Shown one piece after another: positions 42,615 to 50,635 of a stretch of 59,405 bases of DNA (the first letter of the stretch is position 1; the number at the start of each line of letters is the position of its first letter). The notes beneath the pieces were generated by a model that was given only the letters and a program-made list of their open reading frames with translations, was not told the DNA's origin and ran no database searches. The stretch spans positions 1-59,405 of the forward strand of contig NZ_FMYV01000001.1 in assembly GCF_900102615.1 (NCBI RefSeq), read 5' to 3'. The translations under genes and the position numbers were made by a program. The DNA is from Geotoga petraea. GTDB lineage: Bacteria > Thermotogota > Thermotogae > Petrotogales > Petrotogaceae.

Positions 42615-42719
42615 ATGTCTTTAGGAGCTTGGATAGTTATGATTGGTTCTGGATTAATATTATTTGGAGGATTATTTTACTTTTTAGGTATAGCCTTTAA
42701 AAAATCAAATAAAAAATAA
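42615..42719 (+). CDS. 34-residue single-helix membrane subunit (MetS-like)
   Basis: ATG 42615 follows AGGAGGGGG and lies 17 bp after the symporter. The peptide begins MSLGAWIVMIGSGLILFGGL and ends FYFLGIAFKKSNKK: a short N-terminus, one membrane helix and a basic tail. Small proteins of this form (MetS) accompany NSS transporters in other bacteria and are needed for transport by them. Translation is supported by the ribosome site, the helix, and a terminator right after the stop. Confidence 0.8.
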   Translation: MSLGAWIVMIGSGLILFGGLFYFLGIAFKKSNKK

Positions 42720-42721
42720 AA

Positions 42722-42747
42722 TACAGGTGGATTTTTTTCCACCTGTA
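42722..42747. terminator. bidirectional terminator
   Basis: TACAGGTGG (42722-42730) pairs with CCACCTGTA (42739-42747) around an AT-rich loop, between the symporter operon and convergent arcC. Confidence 0.85.
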
Positions 42748-42752
42748 ACTAT

Positions 42753-43694
42753 TTATTTTACTATTTTAGTTCCTGTTTTTCCTTCTAAAGCTTCAGTTAA
42801 TTTTTGCATATCAGTTATCAAAGCGGGTTTTCCACTTTCTTTAACAAAAGAAAGACAAGCTTCAATCTTTGGAAGCATACTCCCTTTTGCAAAATGGCCT
42901 TCAGACATATATTTTTCAGCTTCTTCAACTGTTAATTCATCCAAGTCTTTTTGGTTTTCTTTTCCAAAGTTAAGAGCCACTTTTTCAACAGCAGTCAAAA
43001 TAATGAATTCATCTGCATTTAAATCTTTGGCTATCAATGCAGAAGCTCTGTCTTTGTCTATGACTGCTTCAACACCAATTATTTTTCCATCTTTTTTAAT
43101 GACAGGTATTCCGCCACCGCCACCAGCAACTACTAAGAAATCTTCATCAACCAATTTTTGGATTATTTTTTTCTCAATTACTTCTAACGGTATAGGAGAT
43201 GGTACTACTCTTCTCCAACCTCTTCCTGAATCTTCTTTGAAATCCCAGCTTTTTTCTTCTTGCAACTGCTTTCCTTCTTTTTCTGTATAAAAAGGCCCAA
43301 CTGGTTTAGAAGGGTTTTTAAATCCTTCGTCTTTTTCGTCTACCACAATTTGAGTTACAACTGAAGCAATTTCTTTTTCTATGCCTCTTTCAACTAAAAT
43401 ATTTTTCAAAGATTTTATTATCATATATCCAAGATATCCTTGTGTCATAGCCCCGTTCACATCCATTGGGAAAGGAGGAACTTTATCTTTTGCTATATCT
43501 TGTTGAATCAATATATTTCCCACTTGTGGCCCATTGCCGTGTGTTATAACTATGTCATAATCTTTTTCTATCATGTCAGCTAAATAACTTGCAGTTTCAG
43601 ATATATTTTTTAACATATTTTCTGCATTAGGAACTTCACCAGGTCTGTTAACTGCGTTACCACCAATTGCAATAACTGCTAATTTTTTTGCCAT
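42753..43694 (-). CDS. arcC: carbamate kinase
   Basis: The protein has about 313 residues. Family motifs are LAVIAIGGNAVNRPGE, ITHGNGPQVGNIL, GRGWRRVVPSPIP, VVAGGGGGIPVI and VEAVIDKDRASALIA. It makes ATP from carbamoyl phosphate and ADP, the last step of the arginine deiminase pathway. ATG 43694 follows AAGGAGTTG; the frame extends upstream without a better site. Third gene of arcABC. Confidence 0.95.
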   Translation of the reverse strand: MAKKLAVIAIGGNAVNRPGEVPNAENMLKNISETASYLADMIEKDYDIVITHGNGPQVGNILIQQDIAKDKVPPFPMDVNGAMTQGYLGYMIIKSLKNILVERGIEKEIASVVTQIVVDEKDEGFKNPSKPVGPFYTEKEGKQLQEEKSWDFKEDSGRGWRRVVPSPIPLEVIEKKIIQKLVDEDFLVVAGGGGGIPVIKKDGKIIGVEAVIDKDRASALIAKDLNADEFIILTAVEKVALNFGKENQKDLDELTVEEAEKYMSEGHFAKGSMLPKIEACLSFVKESGKPALITDMQKLTEALEGKTGTKIVK

Positions 43695-43728
43695 TATATC
43701 AACTCCTTTTTTCATTATTAGAAATGAA

Positions 43729-43748
43729 AGACGGGATTTCTCCCGTCT
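43729..43748 (-). terminator. hairpin between arcB and arcC
   Basis: AGACGGGA (43729-43736) pairs with TCCCGTCT (43741-43748). On the minus strand TTCATTTC follows, so it is at best a leaky terminator or an mRNA stability element that lowers arcC relative to arcAB. Confidence 0.5.
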
Positions 43749-43769
43749 ATATATATTAAAAACAAAAAA

Positions 43770-44759
43770 TTAACCGTGAATAGTTGCAACCATAACAGCT
43801 TTAATAGTATGCATTCTATTTTCAGCTTCATCAAAAACTTTAGAATATTTACTTTCGAACACTTCATCGGTAACTTCCATTTCTGATATACCAAATTTTT
43901 CGTAAATTTCAGCACTTACAATAGTATCTGTGTTATGGAAAGAAGGCAAACAATGTAAGAAAATAACATCTGGATTGTTAGTTTTTTTGATCATATCCAT
44001 ATTAACTTGATATGGTTTTAACAATTTGATTCTTTCTTCAAATTGGTCTTCTTCTCCCATGGATACCCAAACATCAGTGTAGATAACGTCAGCATTCTCA
44101 ACAGCGTTTACATCGTCTGTAATTGTGATTGAACCTCCTGATTCTTTAGCTACTTCTCTCATTTCTTTCACCAAATCTTCTTTTGGGAACAGTTCTTTTG
44201 GAGAAATGGTAACAAAATCCATTCCCATTTTTGCAGCACCTATCATTAATGCGTTACCCATGTTGTTTCTTCCATCTCCCACATAAACAAATTTAACTTT
44301 GTTTAATGGTTTATTTACGTTTTCCATAACTGTTAAGAAATCAGCCAATATTTGTGTTGGGTGGTCTAAATCTGTTAAACCATTCCAAACTGGAACTCCA
44401 GCGTTTTCTGCCAATTCTTCAACTGTTTCTTGTTTGAACCCTCTAAATTCTATTCCATCGTAATATCTACCAAGTACTCTTGCTGTATCTTTTATGCTTT
44501 CCTTTTTACCCATTTGTGAGTTAGATAAGAAAGTAACGTGTGCTCCTTCGTCTAATGCAGCAACTTCAAAAGCAGCTCTAGTCCTTGTTGAAGTTTTTTC
44601 AAATAATAAAACTATGTTTTTACCTTCAAGCATATTTCCTTTAATACCCATTCTTTTCTTTTGTTTCAAGTCTTTAGAAAGATCCAGCATATATTGGATT
44701 TCTTCTTTTGTGAAGTCTTTCAAAGTTAAAAAGTTTCTTCCTCTTAAATTTACAGGCAT
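43770..44759 (-). CDS. arcB: ornithine carbamoyltransferase (catabolic, arginine deiminase pathway)
   Basis: The 329-residue protein has the carbamoyl-phosphate site [16 protein letters not shown], then [17 protein letters not shown], the partner motif [18 protein letters not shown] and the ornithine-site [10 protein letters not shown]. In this pathway it converts citrulline and phosphate to ornithine and carbamoyl phosphate. It sits between arcA and arcC, which makes the catabolic assignment secure. Confidence 0.95.
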   Translation of the reverse strand: MPVNLRGRNFLTLKDFTKEEIQYMLDLSKDLKQKKRMGIKGNMLEGKNIVLLFEKTSTRTRAAFEVAALDEGAHVTFLSNSQMGKKESIKDTARVLGRYYDGIEFRGFKQETVEELAENAGVPVWNGLTDLDHPTQILADFLTVMENVNKPLNKVKFVYVGDGRNNMGNALMIGAAKMGMDFVTISPKELFPKEDLVKEMREVAKESGGSITITDDVNAVENADVIYTDVWVSMGEEDQFEERIKLLKPYQVNMDMIKKTNNPDVIFLHCLPSFHNTDTIVSAEIYEKFGISEMEVTDEVFESKYSKVFDEAENRMHTIKAVMVATIHG

Positions 44760-44789
44760 AAAATCCCTCCTATGTTATTTGATGTTGTA

Positions 44790-46004
44790 TTATTCTCTGT
44801 ATAATGGCATACTCATGCATCTTGGCCCGCCTCGGCCTCTTGAAAGTTCACTGGATTCTATTTCTAAAACTTCTACTCCATGATCTTTTAACAATTTATT
44901 TGTGATAATATTACGGTCATAAGCAATTATTTTCCCTGGTTCTATGGCAAGAACATTTGAACCATCGTTCCATTGTTCTCTTGCAGCTGCTATTTCGTCT
45001 CCATCTCCACATTTAATAAGGGTTATTTTGTCTTTATCTAAATGTTTTTCGAGTATTTTGTTTAGGGAACCAGTTTCTTCTTCAATAACGTAATCTGATT
45101 CATCATTTTTCCTCAATACAAAAATTTTCATTGCTTCTTCGAGTTCAGAATGTACTACAAATTTATCATAATCAATCATGGTAAAAACTGTATCAAGATG
45201 CATATAAGCTCTTTTGGCTGGTATCAAAAATCCAAGAATTGTATCAAAAGAATCATTATACTCTTTAAAAATTTTATCCGCAAGAGTTTCTAATGCTTCT
45301 GGGTCAGTTCTTTCAGATATACCCACGGCTATAGTTTTTTCATCTAATATTAAAATATCCCCACCTTCAACTGCATATGGGAAAGACTTTTTATAATAGA
45401 GAGGAGTATCCTTAAAATCTTGGTGATATTTTAAAACGTATTCCATAAGCATAGATTCTCTTCTTCTTGCTGGTGTTCTCATCCTGTTTATGCTGGCTCC
45501 TTTACCAATCATAGCAACAGGGTCTCTTTGAAAATAAAGGTTTGGCATAGGGTTTAGAAAAAATGGAATATCCATATTTGATTTTCTAACCTTTACCGAA
45601 AAAATCTCTTTTTTAAGTTCCAGTTCATTTGTTCTAACTCCAGCGATCATTTTTGCAACCATAGATTTTGTATCCATAGATAACAAATAATCTTCTAAAG
45701 AAGATTTAATGATCTGGTTATTAATTTCTGACATTTCCAAAAATTCATCTAAAAAAATCTTTTTTATATTTTCATTTTCAAGAGTTTCTTCTAAAAGATT
45801 TGAAATATAGTATACTTTTGAACCATTTTCTTCTAAAACTTTTGCAAAATTATCGTGTTCTTCCTGGGCTTTTTTTAAAAAAGGAATATCATCAAAAAGC
45901 AAATCAGATAAGTAATTAGGAGCTAAATTTTCAAGCTCTGCTCCAGGTCTGTGAAGTAATACGCTTCTAAGTTTTCCTATTTCAGAATAAACTCTTATAG
46001 CCAC
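44790..46004 (-). CDS. arcA: arginine deiminase
   Basis: The protein has about 404 residues. Motifs include GKLRSVLLHRPGAELENLAP, FQRDPVAMIGKGASINRM (the substrate-binding FxRD), VEGGDILILDEKTIAVGISERT, MHLDTVFTMID with the catalytic His, and the C-terminal SELSRGRGGPRCMSMPL with the catalytic Cys. It hydrolyses arginine to citrulline and ammonia. GTG 46004 is chosen for the AAAGGGGGAGA site; the open frame reaches ATG 46031. First gene of arcABC. Confidence 0.95.
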   Translation of the reverse strand: MAIRVYSEIGKLRSVLLHRPGAELENLAPNYLSDLLFDDIPFLKKAQEEHDNFAKVLEENGSKVYYISNLLEETLENENIKKIFLDEFLEMSEINNQIIKSSLEDYLLSMDTKSMVAKMIAGVRTNELELKKEIFSVKVRKSNMDIPFFLNPMPNLYFQRDPVAMIGKGASINRMRTPARRRESMLMEYVLKYHQDFKDTPLYYKKSFPYAVEGGDILILDEKTIAVGISERTDPEALETLADKIFKEYNDSFDTILGFLIPAKRAYMHLDTVFTMIDYDKFVVHSELEEAMKIFVLRKNDESDYVIEEETGSLNKILEKHLDKDKITLIKCGDGDEIAAAREQWNDGSNVLAIEPGKIIAYDRNIITNKLLKDHGVEVLEIESSELSRGRGGPRCMSMPLYRE

Positions 46005-46031
46005 CAAATCTCCCCCTTTGTATCGTTTCAT

Positions 46032-46326
46032 ATAATTATAATATGATATTGTTATTTAATTAAATCTTATATGAGCTGGTTATTGAGAATGAGAACGAAT
46101 GTTATGAAATATTTTTCATTAATCTTTTTAATACTTAAATTATATATTTTTAAAAAGTAATCTAAATATTCTTACATAAGCACAAAAACGTTAATTGAAA
46201 AAAATATCAGAGATAAAAATAATCATATATATTATATAAGAAATAACAAAAAAATAAAAACTTTTTTTAAAAGGGTAATTAATAGTATAATGAAAATGAA
46301 ATGATTTTTTAAAAGGAGGCAAAAAT
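46032..46326. promoter_or_regulatory. 295-bp divergent region between arcA and the dehydrogenase operon
   Basis: Very AT-rich; no ORF with a ribosome site. A TATAAT-like element at about 46287-46292 (AGTATAATGAAA) lies some 30 bp before the dehydrogenase ribosome site AAAAGGAGG and is its likely -10. I could not pick out the arcA promoter with confidence. Confidence 0.4.
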
Positions 46327-47451
46327 ATGGCTATGGTTTATGATGATGTATCTTGGGTAGATTTTGACAAATTGGAAAATTTCATGACAGATGTTTTTAA
46401 AAGTGTTGGTGTACCAGAAGAAGATGCGAAAATATGTGCCAATGTTTTAATTGCCGCAGATAAAAGAGGAATAGATACTCACGGAATAGGCAGGTTAAAA
46501 CCTATTTACATAGATAGAATAAACGATGGAATACAAAAACCAGTAACAAATTTTGAAATTGTTAGAGAAACTCCAACAACAGCTGTGGTAGACGGACACG
46601 ATGGGATGGGTCATGTAATAGGTTACAAATCCATGAAAATGGCTATAGAAAAAGCAAAGAAATATGGAATGGGCATGGTTGTGGTAAGAAACTCCACTCA
46701 TTATGGAATCGCAGGATATTACGGACTTATGGCATCAGAACAAGACATGATTGGAATAACAGGAACAAATGCCAGACCTTCTGTGGCTCCAACTTGGGGA
46801 GTAGAACCTATGCTTGGAACAAACCCTTTGACTTTTGTTATGCCTACAGACGAAGAATTTCCTTTCTTCGCTGACTTTGCAACACCAGTATCTCAAAGAG
46901 GAAAAATTGAAATGTATGATAGAGCTGGTAAAGAAGTACCGGAAGGCTGGGTAGTTGGGAAAGACGGAAAAAGCAAAACAGACCCAAAAGAAATATTAAA
47001 ATTGATCCTTGCAGGAGAAGCTTCATTAGTTCCTCTTGGAGGAATAGGTGAAGAAAACGGTGGCTATAAAGGATATGATTATGCAACGGTTGTAGAAATC
47101 CTTTCAGCTGCTTTACAACAAGGGGCATTTTTAAAAGCTCTTTCAGGTTTTGATAAAGACGGAAACAAAAGGCCATATAGATTGGGACACTTTTTTATAG
47201 CAATTGGTATAAACGCATTTACAGAACCAGAAAAATTCAAAAAAACAACAGGTCAAATATTGAGAGAATTGAGAAATTCAGAAAAGATGCCAGGAGCAGA
47301 AAGAATATGGACTGCAGGAGAAAAAGAATACGAAACATGGCTCGAAAGAAAAGACAAAGGAGCACCATTAAACAAAAAGCTTAGAGAACAGATAATAGAG
47401 TTAAGAGATAAATACAATTTGAATTACAAATTTGATTTTGAAAAGGGATGA
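46327..47451 (+). CDS. Ldh2-family malate/L-lactate/ureidoglycolate dehydrogenase
   Basis: The 374-residue protein is of the Ldh2/MDH2 family, an NAD(P) fold unrelated to classical LDH. Motifs are NVLIAADKRGIDTHGIGRL with the catalytic His, DGHDGMGHVIGYKSM, MVVVRNSTHYGIAGYYGLMA, GTNARPSVAPTWG and GTNPLTFVMPT. It interconverts a 2-hydroxy acid (malate, lactate or similar) and the 2-oxo acid. Its co-transcribed neighbour, malic enzyme, points to malate or pyruvate. AAAAGGAGG precedes ATG 46327. Confidence 0.92.
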   Translation: MAMVYDDVSWVDFDKLENFMTDVFKSVGVPEEDAKICANVLIAADKRGIDTHGIGRLKPIYIDRINDGIQKPVTNFEIVRETPTTAVVDGHDGMGHVIGYKSMKMAIEKAKKYGMGMVVVRNSTHYGIAGYYGLMASEQDMIGITGTNARPSVAPTWGVEPMLGTNPLTFVMPTDEEFPFFADFATPVSQRGKIEMYDRAGKEVPEGWVVGKDGKSKTDPKEILKLILAGEASLVPLGGIGEENGGYKGYDYATVVEILSAALQQGAFLKALSGFDKDGNKRPYRLGHFFIAIGINAFTEPEKFKKTTGQILRELRNSEKMPGAERIWTAGEKEYETWLERKDKGAPLNKKLREQIIELRDKYNLNYKFDFEKG

Positions 47452-47456
47452 TGTAA

Positions 47457-48602
47457 ATGGATATGAGAGAAAAGGCTTTAAAAGAACACGAATTATGGAG
47501 AGGAAAGCTCGAAATAAAATCGAAAGTAAAGGTTAACACATCAGAAGATTTAGCCATAGCATACACCCCAGGAGTTGCTGAACCTTGTAAAGAAATAGAA
47601 AAAGATATAGAAAATGTTTATAAATATACCATGAAATCAAATACTATTGCTGTAGTTACAGATGGTTCTGCAGTTCTTGGCCTTGGTGATATAGGCCCAG
47701 AAGCAGCACTCCCGGTTATGGAAGGGAAATGTGTTCTTTTCAAAGAATTTGCAGATATAGATGCTTTCCCAATATGTTTGGACACAAACGATGTAGACGA
47801 AATAGTAAATACAATAAAAATAATATCTCCCGGACTCGGTGGGGTAAACCTCGAAGACATATCCGCTCCAAGATGCTTTGAAATAGAAAGACGACTAAAA
47901 CAAGATTTAAAAATCCCTGTTTTTCACGATGATCAACATGGTACTGCGATAATAGTTCTTGCAGGTATAATGAACTCTTTAAAAATAATAAAAAAGCAAA
48001 AAGAAAATTTAAAGGTAGTTATAAGTGGTGCTGGTTCAGCAGGAATAGCAATAGCAAAAATATTGTTGAACTTTGGGATAAAAAATATAATACTTACAGA
48101 CAGAAAAGGAATACTAACTCAAATGGAAGATAATTGGGCAAAAAGAGAAATAGCAGATATGACAAATCCAGAAAAAATACAAGGTGATCTTTCTGAAGCT
48201 TTGATAAACAGCGATATTTTCATTGGTGTTTCTGCACCTGGAATAGTGACAAAAGAAATGATAGAAACAATGAATAAAGATGCAATAGTCTTTGCAATGG
48301 CAAACCCTGTACCAGAAATAATGCCAGAAGAAGCCAAAGCAGGTGGGGCGAGAATAATTGGTACAGGTAGATCAGATTTTCCAAATCAGGTAAACAATGT
48401 ACTCGCTTTTCCAGGGATACTAAAAGGTGCTCTAAAAGCCAGAACACAAATTACTGAAGAAATGAAAATAGCAGCTGCAAAGGCAATAGCAGAAATGATT
48501 CCAGAAGAAGAATTAAACGAAGAAAATATATTGCCAAAAGCTTTTAAACCAGGAATTGCAGAAAACGTTGCAAATGCCGTAATAAATGCAGCTGAAAAAT
48601 AA
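47457..48602 (+). CDS. NAD(P)-dependent malic enzyme
   Basis: The 381-residue short-form malic enzyme has AIAYTPGVAEPCKEI, VTDGSAVLGLGDIGPEAALPVMEGKCVLFKEFADIDAFPICLD, PVFHDDQHGTAIIVLAGIMN (metal-binding DDQHGT), the nucleotide loop VISGAGSAGIAIAKILL and a late FAMANPVPEIMPEEA. It decarboxylates malate to pyruvate with NAD(P)H production. It starts 6 bp after the dehydrogenase stop; GGGATGA serves as ribosome site. Its single MDH2-like neighbour suggests a malate-pyruvate redox module. Confidence 0.95.
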   Translation: MDMREKALKEHELWRGKLEIKSKVKVNTSEDLAIAYTPGVAEPCKEIEKDIENVYKYTMKSNTIAVVTDGSAVLGLGDIGPEAALPVMEGKCVLFKEFADIDAFPICLDTNDVDEIVNTIKIISPGLGGVNLEDISAPRCFEIERRLKQDLKIPVFHDDQHGTAIIVLAGIMNSLKIIKKQKENLKVVISGAGSAGIAIAKILLNFGIKNIILTDRKGILTQMEDNWAKREIADMTNPEKIQGDLSEALINSDIFIGVSAPGIVTKEMIETMNKDAIVFAMANPVPEIMPEEAKAGGARIIGTGRSDFPNQVNNVLAFPGILKGALKARTQITEEMKIAAAKAIAEMIPEEELNEENILPKAFKPGIAENVANAVINAAEK

Positions 48603-48617
48603 ATAATAATTAAAACA

Positions 48618-48648
48618 AACCCTTACAAAATTTTGTAAGGGTTGGTTA
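48618..48648 (+). terminator. terminator of the malic enzyme operon
   Basis: AACCCTTACAAAA and TTTTGTAAGGGTT (48618-48643) form a perfect 26-bp palindrome. Confidence 0.83.
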
Positions 48649-48711
48649 TTTTAAATAATTGCAATGATACTTTTATAAAAAGATTAAGAAAGCTAACTTT
48701 TTTGATTTTCT

Positions 48712-48740
48712 TTGACATTGATTTATATATCGTTTATTAT
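48712..48740 (+). promoter_or_regulatory. promoter of the MATE gene
   Basis: TTGACA at 48712-48717, 17-bp spacer, TATTAT at 48735-48740. Confidence 0.8.
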
Positions 48741-48782
48741 TAAAGTGGTAGTTAAAAAATCATTTTATAAGGAGAATAAATT

Positions 48783-50177
48783 ATGCCGGCAGGAAACAAA
48801 TCTGACAGACTCGGACAAGAAAAAATAAGTAAATTATTGATAAAACTATCTCTTCCTGCAATAGCAGGAATGATAATTCAGTCTTTATACAACATAATAG
48901 ACAGTATTTATATTGGAAACCTTGGAACAGAATACCTTTCTGCACTATCCCTTGCTTTCCCCGTCCAATTAATAATAATAGCTTTAGGCGTTGGTACTGG
49001 GATAGGAGCCAGTTCTTTAATATCCAGACTTCTGGGAGAAGGAAGAAAGAAAAGAGCGAGTAATGCGGCGGAACATGTTTTTATACTGGCTATAGTATAT
49101 GGTGCAGTAATAGGAACAATAGGTTTTTTCTTATCAGATGAAATAATGTCTATATTTACAAACGATCCCGTACTAATTGACTTATCTCAAAGATACATAA
49201 GGATAATCATGACTGGTTCATTGGCAATTTTTGCTCCAGCTACATTTAACTACATTCTGAGAGGTGAAGGAAACACTTTTCTTCCCATGGTTACTATGTT
49301 TATTGGGGCCATAACGAATATAATATTAGATCCATTATTGATATATGGAATATGGATATTTCCAGAAATGGGGGTAGAAGGAGCTGCAACTGCTACTATA
49401 ATTGCAAGAACTCTTGGAGGAATATTCATAACATTTGTTCTATTTAGCGATAAAAACGAAATTAAATTCAATTTTAAGCTTTTCAAGTTTGATTTTCAAA
49501 TAATAAAAGATATTTTTAAAGTAGGAATACCAGCAATGGTAAACAGACTGATGTTTAGTTTTGCCATAACTATAATAAATGGAATACTTGGTATGTACAA
49601 CACCACTGCAATAGGTGTTATGGGTGTAGTATTTAGACTTCAATCCTTTTATCTAATGGCAGTGTTTGGATTGAATCAAGGTTATCTACCGTTGCTCGGG
49701 TACAATTACGGATACAAAAAACCCGAAAGAATGAAAAGAACAGTTCTTATTGGATGGCTAACCGCTTTAACCTTTGGAGCCATAGGCTTTACAGTATTCC
49801 AGGTTTTCACAGAACCTCTTCTGAGAATGTTTAATTCAAATCCAGAATTTATAGAAATTGGTATACCAGCTTTTAGAAAAGTAAGCATATCTTACATGTT
49901 TATGGCTTTAAATGTCATAGGAGCTGGAACATTCCAGGCACTTGGAAAAGGTGTACCGAGTTTAGTAATAACATTTTTAAGACAGGCATTGATACTTTTG
50001 CCATCAATGTATATTTTAGCAAGGATAGGAGGGCTTGACTCGGCATGGTTTGCCTTTCCAATAGCAGAATCAATTGCTTTCATAGTAAACATAATTTGGG
50101 TAGTTCTGTTACTAAGAAAAAATATGAAAGAAATGAAAAATGAAAATATGCAAAAAGAATATGTAAAACAAGAATAG
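48783..50177 (+). CDS. MATE-family multidrug/cation exporter
   Basis: The 464-residue protein has twelve helices in two similar halves. The first half starts KISKLLIKLSLPAIAGMIIQSLYNIIDSIYIGNLG, with GTGIGASSLISRLLGEGRKKRAS; the second starts IFKVGIPAMVNRLMFSF, with GLNQGYLPLLGYNYGYKKPERM. It exports cationic compounds in exchange for sodium or protons. AAGGAGAATAA precedes ATG 48783. No terminator is seen before the small RNA unit 150 bp downstream. Confidence 0.93.
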   Translation: MPAGNKSDRLGQEKISKLLIKLSLPAIAGMIIQSLYNIIDSIYIGNLGTEYLSALSLAFPVQLIIIALGVGTGIGASSLISRLLGEGRKKRASNAAEHVFILAIVYGAVIGTIGFFLSDEIMSIFTNDPVLIDLSQRYIRIIMTGSLAIFAPATFNYILRGEGNTFLPMVTMFIGAITNIILDPLLIYGIWIFPEMGVEGAATATIIARTLGGIFITFVLFSDKNEIKFNFKLFKFDFQIIKDIFKVGIPAMVNRLMFSFAITIINGILGMYNTTAIGVMGVVFRLQSFYLMAVFGLNQGYLPLLGYNYGYKKPERMKRTVLIGWLTALTFGAIGFTVFQVFTEPLLRMFNSNPEFIEIGIPAFRKVSISYMFMALNVIGAGTFQALGKGVPSLVITFLRQALILLPSMYILARIGGLDSAWFAFPIAESIAFIVNIIWVVLLLRKNMKEMKNENMQKEYVKQE

Positions 50178-50325
50178 ACTCCATAGATACGGTTGAAAAA
50201 ATCAGTAACTAAAGCTTTTAAAAAACAGCAAAAATTAAATAAATAATCAACGCACCAGAAAAATAAAAGTCAGCATTTTGAATGATACTCACAAAAAGTA
50301 AACACAAAAATTAATTATTAAATGA

Positions 50326-50334
50326 TGGTATAAT
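50326..50334 (+). promoter_or_regulatory. extended -10 promoter of the crRNA-like RNA
   Basis: TGG-TATAAT (TGN at 50326-50328, TATAAT at 50329-50334) is an extended -10. No good -35 is visible at 17 bp, which extended -10 promoters can tolerate. Transcription would start near 50341, within the degenerate repeat. Confidence 0.6.
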
Positions 50335-50338
50335 AAAA

Positions 50339-50368
50339 AAATAACAACTATAGTTTCTATATTTAAAT
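50339..50368 (+). repeat. degenerate CRISPR repeat (pseudo-repeat) upstream of cas6
   Basis: Aligned without gaps to the array repeat, 22 of 30 positions are identical. Matches concentrate in the 5-prime TAACA.C and in an unbroken 3-prime TATATTTAAAT. The latter includes the final 8 nt (ATTTAAAT), the crRNA 5-prime handle that type I-B Cas6 would leave. Orientation is the same as in the array. Confidence 0.8.
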
Positions 50369-50425
50369 TGTTGTATTTAAATTGCAGGTAATTTAAAAAA
50401 TTCAAACAATAACACTATGTGTGTA

Positions 50426-50451
50426 AACTCCCTTTTAAAGGGAGTTTTTTT
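50426..50451 (+). terminator. terminator of the crRNA-like RNA
   Basis: AACTCCCTTT (50426-50435) pairs with AAAGGGAGTT (50437-50446), effectively an 8-bp stem with a TTAA-type loop, followed by TTTTT to 50451. The cas -35 begins 6 bp later. Confidence 0.85.
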
Positions 50452-50456
50452 ATCAT

Positions 50457-50486
50457 TTGACAATAAGTAATAAAAAGGTATACAAT
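50457..50486 (+). promoter_or_regulatory. promoter of the cas operon
   Basis: TTGACA at 50457-50462, 18-bp spacer, TACAAT at 50481-50486. A 150-nt AT-rich leader precedes cas6. The region 50483-50498 is the target of the upstream guide. Confidence 0.78.
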
Positions 50487-50503
50487 ATAAATACAACATG
50501 AAA
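50481..50503 (-). promoter_or_regulatory. predicted Cascade target site (protospacer seed plus PAM) in the cas promoter
   Basis: Read on the minus strand: TTTCA (50503-50499), then TGTTGTATTTATATTG (50498-50483), matching guide positions 1-16 except 12. It overlaps the cas -10 element. TTTCA is, to my knowledge, among the PAMs reported for a clostridial I-B system with a similar ATTTAAAT-ending repeat. Confidence 0.72.
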
Positions 50504-50635
50504 TAAAATATATTGATATATTTTATCTTTATATTAAAATATGAATAAAATAAACGATATTAAAGTGAAATAAAAAGATTTGATGATGATATAATAAAAA
50601 TATAATGTAAAACGATTAATAAAAGGAGGTATAAA

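Larger units (their letters stand above)
50339..50451 (+). ncRNA. candidate crRNA-like regulatory RNA (CreR/CreA type) of the I-B system
   Basis: This unit has an extended -10, a degenerate repeat (50339-50368), a guide from 50369 and a terminator (50426-50451); it has no ORF. The guide starts TGTTGTATTTAAATTG. Its first 16 nt match 15 of 16 to the minus strand at 50498-50483, over the -10 box of the cas promoter, with TTTCA directly 5-prime on that strand. The mismatch is guide position 12, which Cascade flips out. Later complementarity fades, as in CreA/CreR guides that let Cascade bind without Cas3 cleavage. From 50402, TCAAACAATAACA resembles a repeat 5-prime half, a possible second pseudo-repeat after a 32-33-nt guide. 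Autorepression is inferred. Confidence 0.78.

Noticed and set aside
42727-43290. 187-codon plus-strand ORF opposite arcC
   Set aside because: It begins in the terminator and is antisense to a well-conserved carbamate kinase.
50178-50325. A CreT-type toxin gene beside the crRNA-like RNA
   Set aside because: No ORF with a ribosome site or run of rare codons is seen in this gap, and the guide matches the cas promoter itself, so a CreR-like role is simpler.
50361-50498. Ordinary inverted repeat or protein operator as the explanation for the TGTTGTATTTA match
   Set aside because: Not excluded, but it would not explain why the match starts exactly after the pseudo-repeat, has a PAM-like TTTCA at the right place, and mismatches at position 12. 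Kept as the main alternative.
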